From an uncultured Nitrospina sp. (GTDB taxonomy: Bacteria; Nitrospinota; Nitrospinia; Nitrospinales; VA-1), in the NCBI GenBank assembly GCA_950072225.1, contig CATMOP010000021.1:1-12470 (forward strand): DNA of 12,470 bases. The letters run 5' to 3'. Positions 6,473-12,470 of the stretch are shown here, piece by piece. The first letter of the stretch is position 1; each line of letters starts with the position of its first letter. A program made the position numbers and the translations under genes. Under the pieces are notes generated by a model. That model did not search any database, was not told where the DNA came from, and saw nothing but the letters and a program-made list of their open reading frames with translations.

Positions 6473-8242
6473 CTAAATTGCTACAGGCAAGTCAGAAACA
6501 GGTTGCAGGCAGCCTTCCGGATAGACATATAAAATATCTTCGGGCAGGATCATCTTCGCAACTTCTAAAACATTCTGGAAGCCTTGCAGGTGATTGTTGG
6601 CAACCGGAACCAGAATAAAATCGTATCGCTGGTTCCTGAGGTTTTCAATTAAATCGGTGGGAATTGATTCGGCTGAAAAGAATCCGGACCCGTAGGAATA
6701 AATTTGATTCAGTCCTTGCAAATCCTCCAGGTCTTTCGCGGAAACATTTTGGCCCAGCAGATCCACGTTAGCCTCCTTGTTCAAATTCTCAAGGATCAGG
6801 CGGATCATCCAGTTTCGGACGCTTCGGAGTACCAGAACGCTGGCTCCGTCAGGAATCACGCTAAAGGAAGATTTTGCATTATTTGAAAAAGCACAGGACT
6901 GAGCTTTCTCTTTTCCAAAGTCAAAAGCAGACAGCGCTTTCTTGAAGTTCGCCTGGATTGCTTCGGCAGGATAATGCGGATAGCGGACCACAACCTGGCC
7001 GTTGCCATCAAATCCTTCCCAGTTTGTGGAAGTGGGCAGTAACGATTCCTCCTTGCAGGAGTTATAGAAATCTGTTCCCGGCTGGGGAGTATTGATAGAA
7101 ACCTGGACTTCATCGAGCCAGCCTTTAGAGGCCATTTCATAAACCAGATCCACTGTTTTCTGGTCTTCCTCCCGAGAAGAGCCTAGCCCGCCGATGCTGA
7201 TGGTTCCATAAATCAGCATGCCGATGCTTTTGCCAAATTTAACCATGGTGCGAAGTTTATTCAGGTCGTGTTTTTTACCCAGGGTCATTTTTTCAGCAAC
7301 CTTGTCACTGCCTGTTTCGATCCCAAAACGGATTTTGTAATATCCTGCCGAAACCATTTCTTCCAGAGCTTCTTCATCCAAAGAGGCGTATTCGCACATG
7401 GCTTCATATTTGAGGTGATCCAGTCCCGCAGAGCGAATGGCCTTGGCAAGGGAGATATTGAAGCTTCTTTTTATATTGTGGACTTCTTCATCAAAGAACA
7501 CGCCTTCCATTTCCGGATATTTTTCGTGCAAGGTGCGGATCTCTTCGACAACGCTGGCAACGTTTCTTGGTCGCCAGTTCAGTTCGTCGTAATAGAGGGT
7601 GGCCGCCGCGCAGAAATTACAACGGCGCGGGCAACCTCTTGAAGCGTACATCTGGATTTGTTTGTAACGGCAATTGGGTTCATGATAATCGATGCGCCTG
7701 ACATCATCGTCCTCAGGAAAAGGCAGGGCGTTGATGTCGATCAGCGAGCCTCTGGTATTTGGGTACACGCCGGCAAGTTTTTTTGGATTCTTCCCCTGGA
7801 TCAGGTCAAGAACTGTGAACTCATATTCGCCAATGCATACGTAATCCGCAACTTTCAGGATCTCTTCTGGATGGGCCATAGGGTGTTGCCCGGTAAAGAT
7901 CAGTTGGGTTCCAAAAGCTTCCTTGAGCGCAGTGGCCAGGCGAAGGTCTTCACGGATGGTGCGGGTAGAACTTTCCATGATGAGCCAGTCGGGTTTTTCA
8001 GTGCTGGCATGCGTGAAATAAGTTTCAAAATCCCAGCCATGAAGCACTCCATCCATGAATTTTACGTAATGGTTAGTTTCCCGTTTCAAAAGAGAGGAGG
8101 TGTAGGCCAGTTGCCAAGGGTAGTAGCCGCAATTGGTGAAATTCTTTATGCCCAAAGACCAACGTGAGGGCACGTGGACCATGTGGTAACCATCCCGGTC
8201 GATTCCTACAGAGTTGGCGACAATGATGTTCATGGAATTCAT
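6473..8242 (-). CDS. B12-binding-domain radical SAM protein with GT9-like C-terminal domain (paralogue of the 8848-10635 product)
   Basis: Seen: 589 aa. Residues about 4-150 form a Rossmann-like cobalamin-binding-type region (YYPWQLAY 40-47, FTGQHPMAHPEE 116-127) without an evident DxHxxG histidine. The radical SAM core follows from about 195, with CPRRCNFC (C204, C208, C211) for the [4Fe-4S]/SAM cluster, DEEVHN (251-256) and FGIETGSD (306-313). Residues about 464-580 resemble the N-terminal half of GT9 enzymes (VLVLRS 469-474). Known: B12-radical SAM proteins of the BchE/HpnJ-like group do methylations, cyclisations and C-C bond chemistry. Inference: modification of an unidentified, possibly membrane-lipid or glycan, substrate. 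Last gene of a three-gene operon; its ATG overlaps the preceding stop (TGATG). The paralogue aligns with the second Met (position 8233, 586 aa), so the start is uncertain by three codons. Confidence 0.85.
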   Translation of the reverse strand: MNSMNIIVANSVGIDRDGYHMVHVPSRWSLGIKNFTNCGYYPWQLAYTSSLLKRETNHYVKFMDGVLHGWDFETYFTHASTEKPDWLIMESSTRTIREDLRLATALKEAFGTQLIFTGQHPMAHPEEILKVADYVCIGEYEFTVLDLIQGKNPKKLAGVYPNTRGSLIDINALPFPEDDDVRRIDYHEPNCRYKQIQMYASRGCPRRCNFCAAATLYYDELNWRPRNVASVVEEIRTLHEKYPEMEGVFFDEEVHNIKRSFNISLAKAIRSAGLDHLKYEAMCEYASLDEEALEEMVSAGYYKIRFGIETGSDKVAEKMTLGKKHDLNKLRTMVKFGKSIGMLIYGTISIGGLGSSREEDQKTVDLVYEMASKGWLDEVQVSINTPQPGTDFYNSCKEESLLPTSTNWEGFDGNGQVVVRYPHYPAEAIQANFKKALSAFDFGKEKAQSCAFSNNAKSSFSVIPDGASVLVLRSVRNWMIRLILENLNKEANVDLLGQNVSAKDLEDLQGLNQIYSYGSGFFSAESIPTDLIENLRNQRYDFILVPVANNHLQGFQNVLEVAKMILPEDILYVYPEGCLQPVSDLPVAI

Positions 8243-8844
8243 CAGGCTTGGGTTACAGCTTTATCGGGTTCCCGCACTGGAGTGTGGGAAGGCTGATAAG
8301 ATTTGTGAGAAACGGCTTTTTTCCCAAACAGTTTGCGAAACCCCCATTCTCCGATCAAGGCCAGGGTAATGATAAAAAAAAGCAGGGCCGTGGCGGCATA
8401 ATTGATTCCCAGCCAGAAAAAGGTGGTTTTTTCCATGAGGGATTTCCGGACCGCCTTGGCCGAGTCTACTTTCACGAAAGTGCCTCTTGAGTTATAACCG
8501 CGGACTTCTTTGGAATGTGCGGCGCAGGCTAAAAGATCGATATTGGAGTAACCCAATCCGTGGTCGATATTATAAAGGGCTACAGCAAGATCAAACTTTC
8601 TTTCCCGTAAGCGAGCAATGTTTTCTGTGCCATAGCTGGAGACACTCATTCTCCGCTGATCTGTTATGGTGAGAATCTCATCAATGAGGGGGTCTTGTTC
8701 TATTGCCTCCCTGACCGATTCCGGAACCAGGACGGTAATCCTGCACCCCGGGAATTCTTCTTTCAGGGAAAGCAGGGTTTGGTTCAGAATCCGTGTGGCG
8801 GAACGAATGACGAGAACATTCTTTTGTTTTTCCTGAGTTTCCAT
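8242..8844 (-). CDS. Small membrane-anchored protein with GT9-like N-terminal Rossmann half-domain
   Basis: Seen: 200 aa. Residues about 8-125 look like the first half of heptosyltransferase-type (GT9) enzymes: NVLVIRS beta strand (9-15), LKEEFPGCRITVLVP (27-41), DPLIDEIL (51-58) and ERKFDLAVALYN (81-92). The Gly-Asp of the usual GT9 loop is absent and the whole nucleotide-sugar-binding second half is missing. A hydrophobic helix follows (about 142-166), then a basic tail of about 30 residues. Known: in GT9 proteins the N-terminal half contributes to acceptor binding. Inference: probably not an active glycosyltransferase; more likely a membrane-tethered substrate-binding or scaffold partner for the two flanking radical SAM enzymes, which end in a similar domain. 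The start is 3 nt after the upstream stop, with no strong ribosome-binding site, so translation is probably coupled. Not a named family I recognise. Confidence 0.8.
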   Translation of the reverse strand: METQEKQKNVLVIRSATRILNQTLLSLKEEFPGCRITVLVPESVREAIEQDPLIDEILTITDQRRMSVSSYGTENIARLRERKFDLAVALYNIDHGLGYSNIDLLACAAHSKEVRGYNSRGTFVKVDSAKAVRKSLMEKTTFFWLGINYAATALLFFIITLALIGEWGFRKLFGKKAVSHKSYQPSHTPVREPDKAVTQA

Positions 8845-8847
8845 AGA

Positions 8848-10635
8848 TTAGCCGGGAATATGGGCGCGGCCAAAGTCGCCCGGATTTTCCAGGTCAAACA
8901 CTTTGCCTTCGACATTGACGGCGACCAGTTTTTTGATGCCAGAACGTTTTGCGATAGCCTTGACTTCCGAATAGCCGTTTCCAGAAATATTATTAAAAGG
9001 AATCACGCCCAGTGAAAACGATTTCTTTTTCAGTTTTCCCAATAAATTTTCGGGGAACGTTTTCTGGTTAAAATGCGAGTCTCCATAAAGAAGCACTTCA
9101 TTGACATGAGGGTTTTTCCTCAGTTCCAGCTCCACTCCGGGTTGTGCGAGAACCGTTACTTCCTTATTGAAATGGCTGTGAATGGAATTTACGACATCAT
9201 GAATTTGTTTCATCCGTGAACTGCGGAAAAGAAGGATTTCACCGTTGGGGTTGAACTGCAAGTTTTTAAAACTATCCTTGGCGGTGGCATTATAGCGTTG
9301 GTTGAAACCTACTTCATAGAGTTTCTCCGCTTCCTTGAAATTGACCATGATTTTTTCAGCCGAATATTCCGGGCGGTTGACCACGACATGATTTCCCCCG
9401 TCAAAACGTTTCCAGTCTACATCCTTGAGGTAACCTTGAGCTTTCATGTGATTGAAGAACGGGGTTCCGGGTTGCGGGGTACTTATGGAAAGCTGGAACC
9501 GCCACAGCAGATTGCGATCAAGAAGCTCACGAATGAGGTCCAAGGTTTTTTTATCGCAATCATCGGTGGAGCCTTCCCCTCCAAAGGTGAAAGTCCCATA
9601 GAATTTCAGGCCAATGCTGGTGCCATGTTTCATGAGTTGTTTGAGCCGCGGAACGTTGAACTTTCTCTGCAGTTCCATTCCACGTGCGGCATGTTCGCCG
9701 GCGGTCTCAATTCCTAGCCGAACCATGTAATAGCCGGCACTTTTCATGTTGTCGAGAACTTCTTCGTCCATGGGCCACTGACCGCACATGACATCGTATT
9801 TCAGGTCGTCTAGTCCGTTTTCCCGGATCGCTTTAGTCAGTTCCAGAATATATTTTTTGCTTCCATTGTGAACCTCTTCATCGAAAAAGATTCCTTCCAA
9901 TTGCGGATATTTTGCGCGCAGGGTCTGTAATTCGTAGATCACATTGTCCGGATTTCTCGGGCGCCAGTTGGGACGTTGATAGGAAATATTTCCGCATACG
10001 CAGAAGGTGCAAGATAAAGGACAGCCTCGCGATGCATAGGCCTGGATTTCCAGGTATTCGCTGGAAGGCTCTCCGGGCATCCCATAAGCCAACCGGGAGA
10101 CGTCATCATCCTCAGGAAGCGGTAAATCGTTTACATCAAGAGGGGGCCTGATGTTGGTGTTGGGCCAGAGTCCCATAATATCAGGAAGGCTCTTGCCCTG
10201 GAGGATGTCACGCACAACCATTTCGTATTCCCGCAGGATAACATGGTCAGCATATTCGCTCACCTCTTCGGGGAAAGTGGTGGGGTGAGGTCCACAGAAA
10301 ATCAGCTTTGTCCCAAACCTTTTTTTAATTTCCTTGGCAAACCGGCCGTCGGCTTCAATGGTACGCGTAGCGCAGTCCATGACCAGATAATCCGGGCCGA
10401 AATTAGAGACTTTTTCCACAAACGTATCGTGGTCCCATTTTTCCAGGCAGCCATCAAAAAATTTAACTTCGTGGTCGGTGTCCCGTTTAAGAATCGAAGA
10501 GCAATAAGCCAACTGCCAAGGGTAATATGTAAAAATGCTGTGGTCTTTTGTACTGTTGGTCCAACGGCTGGGCGAGTGGATCATGGCATAACCCTCGGCG
10601 TCAATTCCAACGGAGTTACAAACGGCTACTTTCAT
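8848..10635 (-). CDS. B12-binding-domain radical SAM protein with GT9-like C-terminal domain (first gene of operon)
   Basis: Seen: 595 aa, starting at ATG 10635 behind an AGAGG ribosome-binding site. Order: B12-binding-type Rossmann region about 1-150 (TYYPWQLAYC 36-45, FCGPHPTTFPEE 113-124, no clear DxHxxG), a linker with LPLPEDDDVSRL (171-182), a radical SAM core with CPLSCTFC (C205, C209, C212; an additional C214), then NWRPRNPDNV (223-232), DEEVHN (252-257) and LGIETAGE (307-314), and a GT9-like domain at about 465-578 (ILLFRSS 467-473). It resembles the 6473-8242 product along its whole length, pointing to duplication with the 200-aa gene between the copies. Known: such enzymes use SAM plus cobalamin for methyl transfer or ring-forming chemistry. 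Inference: the two paralogues may act sequentially or as a heterodimer on one pathway. The substrate cannot be deduced from the window. Confidence 0.87.
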   Translation of the reverse strand: MKVAVCNSVGIDAEGYAMIHSPSRWTNSTKDHSIFTYYPWQLAYCSSILKRDTDHEVKFFDGCLEKWDHDTFVEKVSNFGPDYLVMDCATRTIEADGRFAKEIKKRFGTKLIFCGPHPTTFPEEVSEYADHVILREYEMVVRDILQGKSLPDIMGLWPNTNIRPPLDVNDLPLPEDDDVSRLAYGMPGEPSSEYLEIQAYASRGCPLSCTFCVCGNISYQRPNWRPRNPDNVIYELQTLRAKYPQLEGIFFDEEVHNGSKKYILELTKAIRENGLDDLKYDVMCGQWPMDEEVLDNMKSAGYYMVRLGIETAGEHAARGMELQRKFNVPRLKQLMKHGTSIGLKFYGTFTFGGEGSTDDCDKKTLDLIRELLDRNLLWRFQLSISTPQPGTPFFNHMKAQGYLKDVDWKRFDGGNHVVVNRPEYSAEKIMVNFKEAEKLYEVGFNQRYNATAKDSFKNLQFNPNGEILLFRSSRMKQIHDVVNSIHSHFNKEVTVLAQPGVELELRKNPHVNEVLLYGDSHFNQKTFPENLLGKLKKKSFSLGVIPFNNISGNGYSEVKAIAKRSGIKKLVAVNVEGKVFDLENPGDFGRAHIPG

Positions 10636-10756
10636 AGATTTCCTCTATTGGGCGTGCGATATTTTTGTTATAGGCCCACTCCCGTGGGTGGCAGATAGCA
10701 AGGGCTCATTAAGCTGAGAGCATCGTTGCTAGCATAAAAATTATTGCGAGTTTCCT

Positions 10757-10785
10757 GCGGAGGTACTCCGCCGGAGGTACTCCGC
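10757..10785. repeat. Perfect 14-bp tandem duplication of a palindromic unit
   Basis: CGGAGGTACTCCGC occurs twice back to back (10758-10771 and 10772-10785). Each copy is itself an inverted repeat, CGGAG-GTA-CTCCG, and the first is extended by a G at 10757. A third relative with GGTTC in the centre lies at 11239-11255. As RNA each copy could form a 5-6 bp GC-rich stem with a triloop; as DNA it is a set of dyads. Confidence 0.75.
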
Positions 10786-10786
10786 T

Positions 10787-10809
10787 CTTTTCCCGGAACC
10801 GGAAAAGGG
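10787..10809. repeat. Imperfect inverted repeat next to the tandem hairpins
   Basis: CTTTTCCCGG (10787-10796) and CCGGAAAAG (10799-10807) are inverted around AA, with one extra C in the left arm. It directly follows the tandem CGGAG-type palindromes. There is no U-run on either strand, so it is not an obvious terminator. Confidence 0.5.
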
Positions 10810-11031
10810 TTCACTTCGTGGGAAGAGTCTAAAACTCATAGCGGTTGAAATCAATTAAAACTTTAACAATAAAGGGTTTGCCGGGTATTTGCCTGATTGA
10901 TTTTTTAGAGCTTATAGGGGTCTGGGAGACCCTGCCACAAGTCTTTTGTCTTTGGAATTCACCTTGACAAGACTTGGATGGCAGGTAAAGATACCGCTCC
11001 CTTTTTTGCAGAAGGGTTTAACGTATTAGTA

Positions 11032-11058
11032 TTTCCTCCCCCTTGGCAGGGGAAGAAA
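11032..11058. repeat. Short palindromic element with CTTGGCA loop
   Basis: TTTCCTCCCC (11032-11041) and GGGGAAGAAA (11049-11058) pair with one mismatch around the 7-base loop CTTGGCA. C-rich/G-rich palindromes of this form are common as dispersed intergenic elements in bacterial genomes. Whether it is repeated elsewhere in this genome cannot be seen here. Confidence 0.5.
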
Positions 11059-11120
11059 TTTGAAATGGCTCGTTGGGTCGAGTAAACGTTTGCCGCGTGT
11101 GATATTGCCTCATTAACCTT

Positions 11121-11160
11121 TACCCCTACGGGGCATGAAAGCCTAGGAAAAATATAACGC
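11121..11160 (+). repeat. Direct repeat copy A with C(UACG)G-type hairpin
   Basis: A 40-nt unit beginning TACCCCTACGGGGCATGAAA and ending AATATAACGC. It matches copy B at 11198-11237 in 34 of 40 positions. CCCC/GGGG can form a small hairpin whose loop reads UACG closed by C-G, the stable UNCG tetraloop class. A shared GATATTGC also lies 20 nt upstream (11101-11108). Confidence 0.65.
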
Positions 11161-11197
11161 ATGCCCTGCAAGGATAAAATTAAGATATTGCAAGTTA

Positions 11198-11237
11198 TAC
11201 CCCTTCGGGGCATGAAATCTATGGAAGAATATAACGC
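11198..11237 (+). repeat. Direct repeat copy B with C(UUCG)G-type hairpin
   Basis: Second 40-nt copy, beginning TACCCCTTCGGGGCATGAAA and ending AATATAACGC, 77 bp downstream of copy A. The loop differs from copy A (UUCG instead of UACG) yet stays within the UNCG class, and the CCCC/GGGG stem is unchanged. GATATTGC recurs 14 nt upstream (11184-11191). It ends 31 bp before the ftsY start. Confidence 0.65.
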
Positions 11238-11238
11238 C

Positions 11239-11255
11239 AGCGGAGGTTCTCCGCT
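11239..11255 (+). promoter_or_regulatory. Hairpin immediately upstream of the ftsY ribosome-binding site
   Basis: AGCGGA (11239-11244) and TCCGCT (11250-11255) form a 6-bp GC-rich stem around GGTTC. The next base starts the Shine-Dalgarno GAGGGAG (11256-11262), 6 nt from the ATG at 11269. Its core is a variant of the CGGAG-type palindromes at 10757-10785. Position suggests an effect on ftsY translation initiation, but this is inference; it may simply be another copy of a dispersed palindrome. Confidence 0.5.
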
Positions 11256-11268
11256 GAGGGAGAATTGA

Positions 11269-12219
11269 ATGGACAACGAATCAGCGGCAGAAAATGAGCC
11301 TAAATCAGGATTTTTTGCCCGACTGAAATCCGGACTTGCAAAGACCCGTTCTAATTTTGCGGGAGGCTTTGACAATATCGTTCATGGCAAAGCGAAAGTT
11401 GGGCCGGAGTTGCTGGAAGAACTTGAAGAAACCCTCCTCATCGCCGATGTGGGCATGCAGACCACCTCATTCATTCTGGATGATTTAAAACGTGAAGTTT
11501 CCCAGAACCGGATTCGTGAAAATAAGGAGGTGCTGGAACAGTTAAAACAACGCATGATCCATGTCCTGTCCCAAAACCAGAAGCCTCTGCCGTATTCAGA
11601 ACACCAGCCCTTTGTGATATTGGTTGTGGGGGTGAATGGTTCGGGAAAAACCACCACAATAGGAAAGCTGGCTCGGCATTGGAAACAGGAAGGAAAAAAA
11701 ATATTGCTGGCGGCCGGGGATACCTTTCGGGCGGCGGCCATTGACCAGTTGCAGGTCTGGGCAGATCGGTCGGGCATTTCCTGCATCAGCCAAAAGATCG
11801 GGGCTGATCCTTCGGCGGTTGCTTACGATGCGGTTCAGGCCGGGCTGGCCCGTGAGATGGACTTGGTTCTCATCGACACGGCAGGGCGGTTACAGACCAA
11901 TACCAACCTGATGGAGGAATTGAAAAAAATCAAGCGGGTGATTGGAAAAGTCCTGCCAGGGGCTCCACACGAAACCTTGTTGGTTCTGGACGCGACCATT
12001 GGGCAAAACAGTATTTCCCAGGCGCGACTATTTAATGAGGCACTTGAAGTGGATGGGTTGGTGATGACCAAACTGGATGGAACGGCAAAGGGTGGGGTTC
12101 TGTTCAATATAACCGATGATTTGAAACTTCCGATTCGGTTTGTAGGAGTGGGTGAGAAGCCGGAAGACTTGCAGGAATTTAATCCGCAAACTTTTGTGGA
12201 AGCGCTAATCCCCGGTTAA
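11269..12219 (+). CDS. ftsY: Signal recognition particle receptor FtsY
   Basis: Seen: 316 aa with a complete SRP-type NG domain. The N domain covers about 15-105, with a helical bundle and the ELEETLLIADVGMQTT segment (51-66). The GTPase G domain has G1 GVNGSGKTTT (121-130), the FtsY/Ffh insertion-region DTFRAAAIDQL (151-161), G3 DTAGR (203-207), G4 TKLD (267-270) and closing GVGEKPEDL (293-301). Known: FtsY docks the Ffh-ribosome-nascent chain complex at the membrane, and reciprocal GTP hydrolysis hands the chain to SecYEG. The long acidic A domain of E. coli FtsY is missing, leaving a short amphipathic N-terminus (FFARLKSGLAKTR, 15-27) probably used for membrane binding. Start supported by GAGGGAG. 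Not Ffh, because the C-terminal M domain is absent. Monocistronic as far as can be seen; its end overlaps the convergent PilZ-like gene by 15 bp. Confidence 0.97.
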   Translation: MDNESAAENEPKSGFFARLKSGLAKTRSNFAGGFDNIVHGKAKVGPELLEELEETLLIADVGMQTTSFILDDLKREVSQNRIRENKEVLEQLKQRMIHVLSQNQKPLPYSEHQPFVILVVGVNGSGKTTTIGKLARHWKQEGKKILLAAGDTFRAAAIDQLQVWADRSGISCISQKIGADPSAVAYDAVQAGLAREMDLVLIDTAGRLQTNTNLMEELKKIKRVIGKVLPGAPHETLLVLDATIGQNSISQARLFNEALEVDGLVMTKLDGTAKGGVLFNITDDLKLPIRFVGVGEKPEDLQEFNPQTFVEALIPG

Positions 12220-12470
12220 GGCAGTATCGTCGTCATATTCCATTGGGTTTTGCGGGGCTATTTTTTCTAAAGTCTCAAACTGTTTTTGTACTATGTACTG
12301 GTGAATCCTGTCCCGATCCTCGTCGTCCATTCCTTCAAAGAAACGAAACCGGAAAATATCACCTTCATCCATCATGCCGCCTTTTTTGATTGAGACCAGA
12401 AAAACTTCTGATTCGATGATGACCGGCTCTTCCAGGGGCAGGGCAAACAAGGCGGTTATGGGTTGCCCGC
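12205..12470 (-). CDS. PilZ-like domain protein, C-terminal part only (5' end outside window)
   Basis: Seen: a frame open from the right edge to a TAG at 12205-12207, giving 87 residues of C-terminus; no start is fixed, since the reading continues past a TTG at 12450 to the edge. The visible part has alternating beta strands (PVIIESEVFLVSIKK, then DIFRFRFFEGM) and a closing helix with DEDRDRIHQYIVQKQFETL, the layout of the second half of PilZ domains, followed by an acidic tail. Known: PilZ domains bind cyclic di-GMP through an RxxxR and a D/NxSxxG motif, which would lie off-window or in the unseen part, so binding cannot be judged. The last 15 bp overlap ftsY tail to tail. Family call is moderate. 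Confidence 0.6.
   Translation of the reverse strand, partial: GQPITALFALPLEEPVIIESEVFLVSIKKGGMMDEGDIFRFRFFEGMDDEDRDRIHQYIVQKQFETLEKIAPQNPMEYDDDTALTGD

Larger units (their letters stand above)
10636..11268. other. 633-bp non-coding divergent spacer rich in small palindromes
   Basis: No convincing gene is seen on either strand between the radical SAM operon and ftsY. The space holds the repeats listed separately plus short hairpins at 10674-10689 (CCCAC/GTGGG, in the predicted radical SAM leader) and 10918-10932 (GGGTCT/AGACCC), neither followed by a U-run. Weak promoter candidates exist both ways. On the minus strand TTGATT (10854-10849) and TAGACT (10831-10826) are 17 bp apart, and there is a lone TATAAC at 10672-10667. 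On the plus strand a perfect TTGACA (10964-10969) has only poor -10 partners. Promoters for both flanking units must lie here or further upstream, but I cannot choose one. Confidence 0.6.

Noticed and set aside
7268..8167. Plus-strand open frames of 124 and 169 codons opposite the second radical SAM gene
   Set aside because: No family signature; they lie wholly inside a well-supported radical SAM gene on the other strand.
10918..10932. GGGTCT/AGACCC hairpin as a terminator
   Set aside because: No U-run follows on either strand and no gene ends nearby.
11101..11237. Possible CRISPR-like array
   Set aside because: Only two imperfect 40-nt copies, no further units, no cas genes, and the interval between them shares sequence with the unit.
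10959..11375. Minus-strand open frame of 138 codons running from ftsY into the spacer
   Set aside because: It crosses repeats and the 5' end of ftsY, shows no motif, and reads like non-coding sequence.

Overview
The window looks like a chromosomal segment of a free-living Gram-negative-type bacterium with moderate G+C. It has good Shine-Dalgarno sequences, a lipobox lipoprotein, a PilZ-like protein and an ordinary FtsY. The mix of B12-type radical SAM enzymes, a prenyl-reductase-like flavoprotein, FG-GAP propellers and intergenic palindromes would suit a marine lineage such as Nitrospinota. That placement is an impression only; nothing here fixes the phylum. No transposase, phage gene, tRNA, rRNA or CRISPR array was seen.

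Left part (1-6454). A minus-strand pentapeptide-repeat protein with a very acidic N-terminus runs off the left edge. After a ~300-bp divergent spacer comes a plus-strand run of four genes: a DCC1 thiol-oxidoreductase/lipase-maturation-factor fusion (1041-2897), an HTH/metallo-beta-lactamase-fold fusion (2980-3837), a geranylgeranyl-reductase-like FAD oxidoreductase (3929-5215) and a seven-repeat FG-GAP/VCBS lipoprotein (5282-6454). Gaps are 66-91 bp, and promoter-like elements precede three of the four, so they may be separate or partly overlapping transcription units.

Middle (6473-10635, minus strand). This is the most distinctive part: a tightly coupled three-gene operon in the order B12-binding radical SAM (595 aa), small membrane-anchored protein (200 aa), B12-binding radical SAM (589 aa). 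The two large proteins are paralogues along their whole length. All three carry a domain resembling the N-terminal half of GT9 (heptosyltransferase-like) enzymes: twice as the C-terminus of a radical SAM enzyme and once alone with a transmembrane helix. The pathway is unknown. A membrane-associated modification of a glycan, lipid or lipid-linked substrate is one hypothesis.

Right part (10636-12470). A 633-bp non-coding divergent spacer holds several small palindromes, including a perfect 14-bp tandem hairpin repeat and a 40-nt imperfect direct repeat carrying UNCG-type loops. It is followed by ftsY (signal-recognition-particle receptor). The 3' end of ftsY overlaps that of a convergent, incomplete PilZ-like gene running off the right edge.
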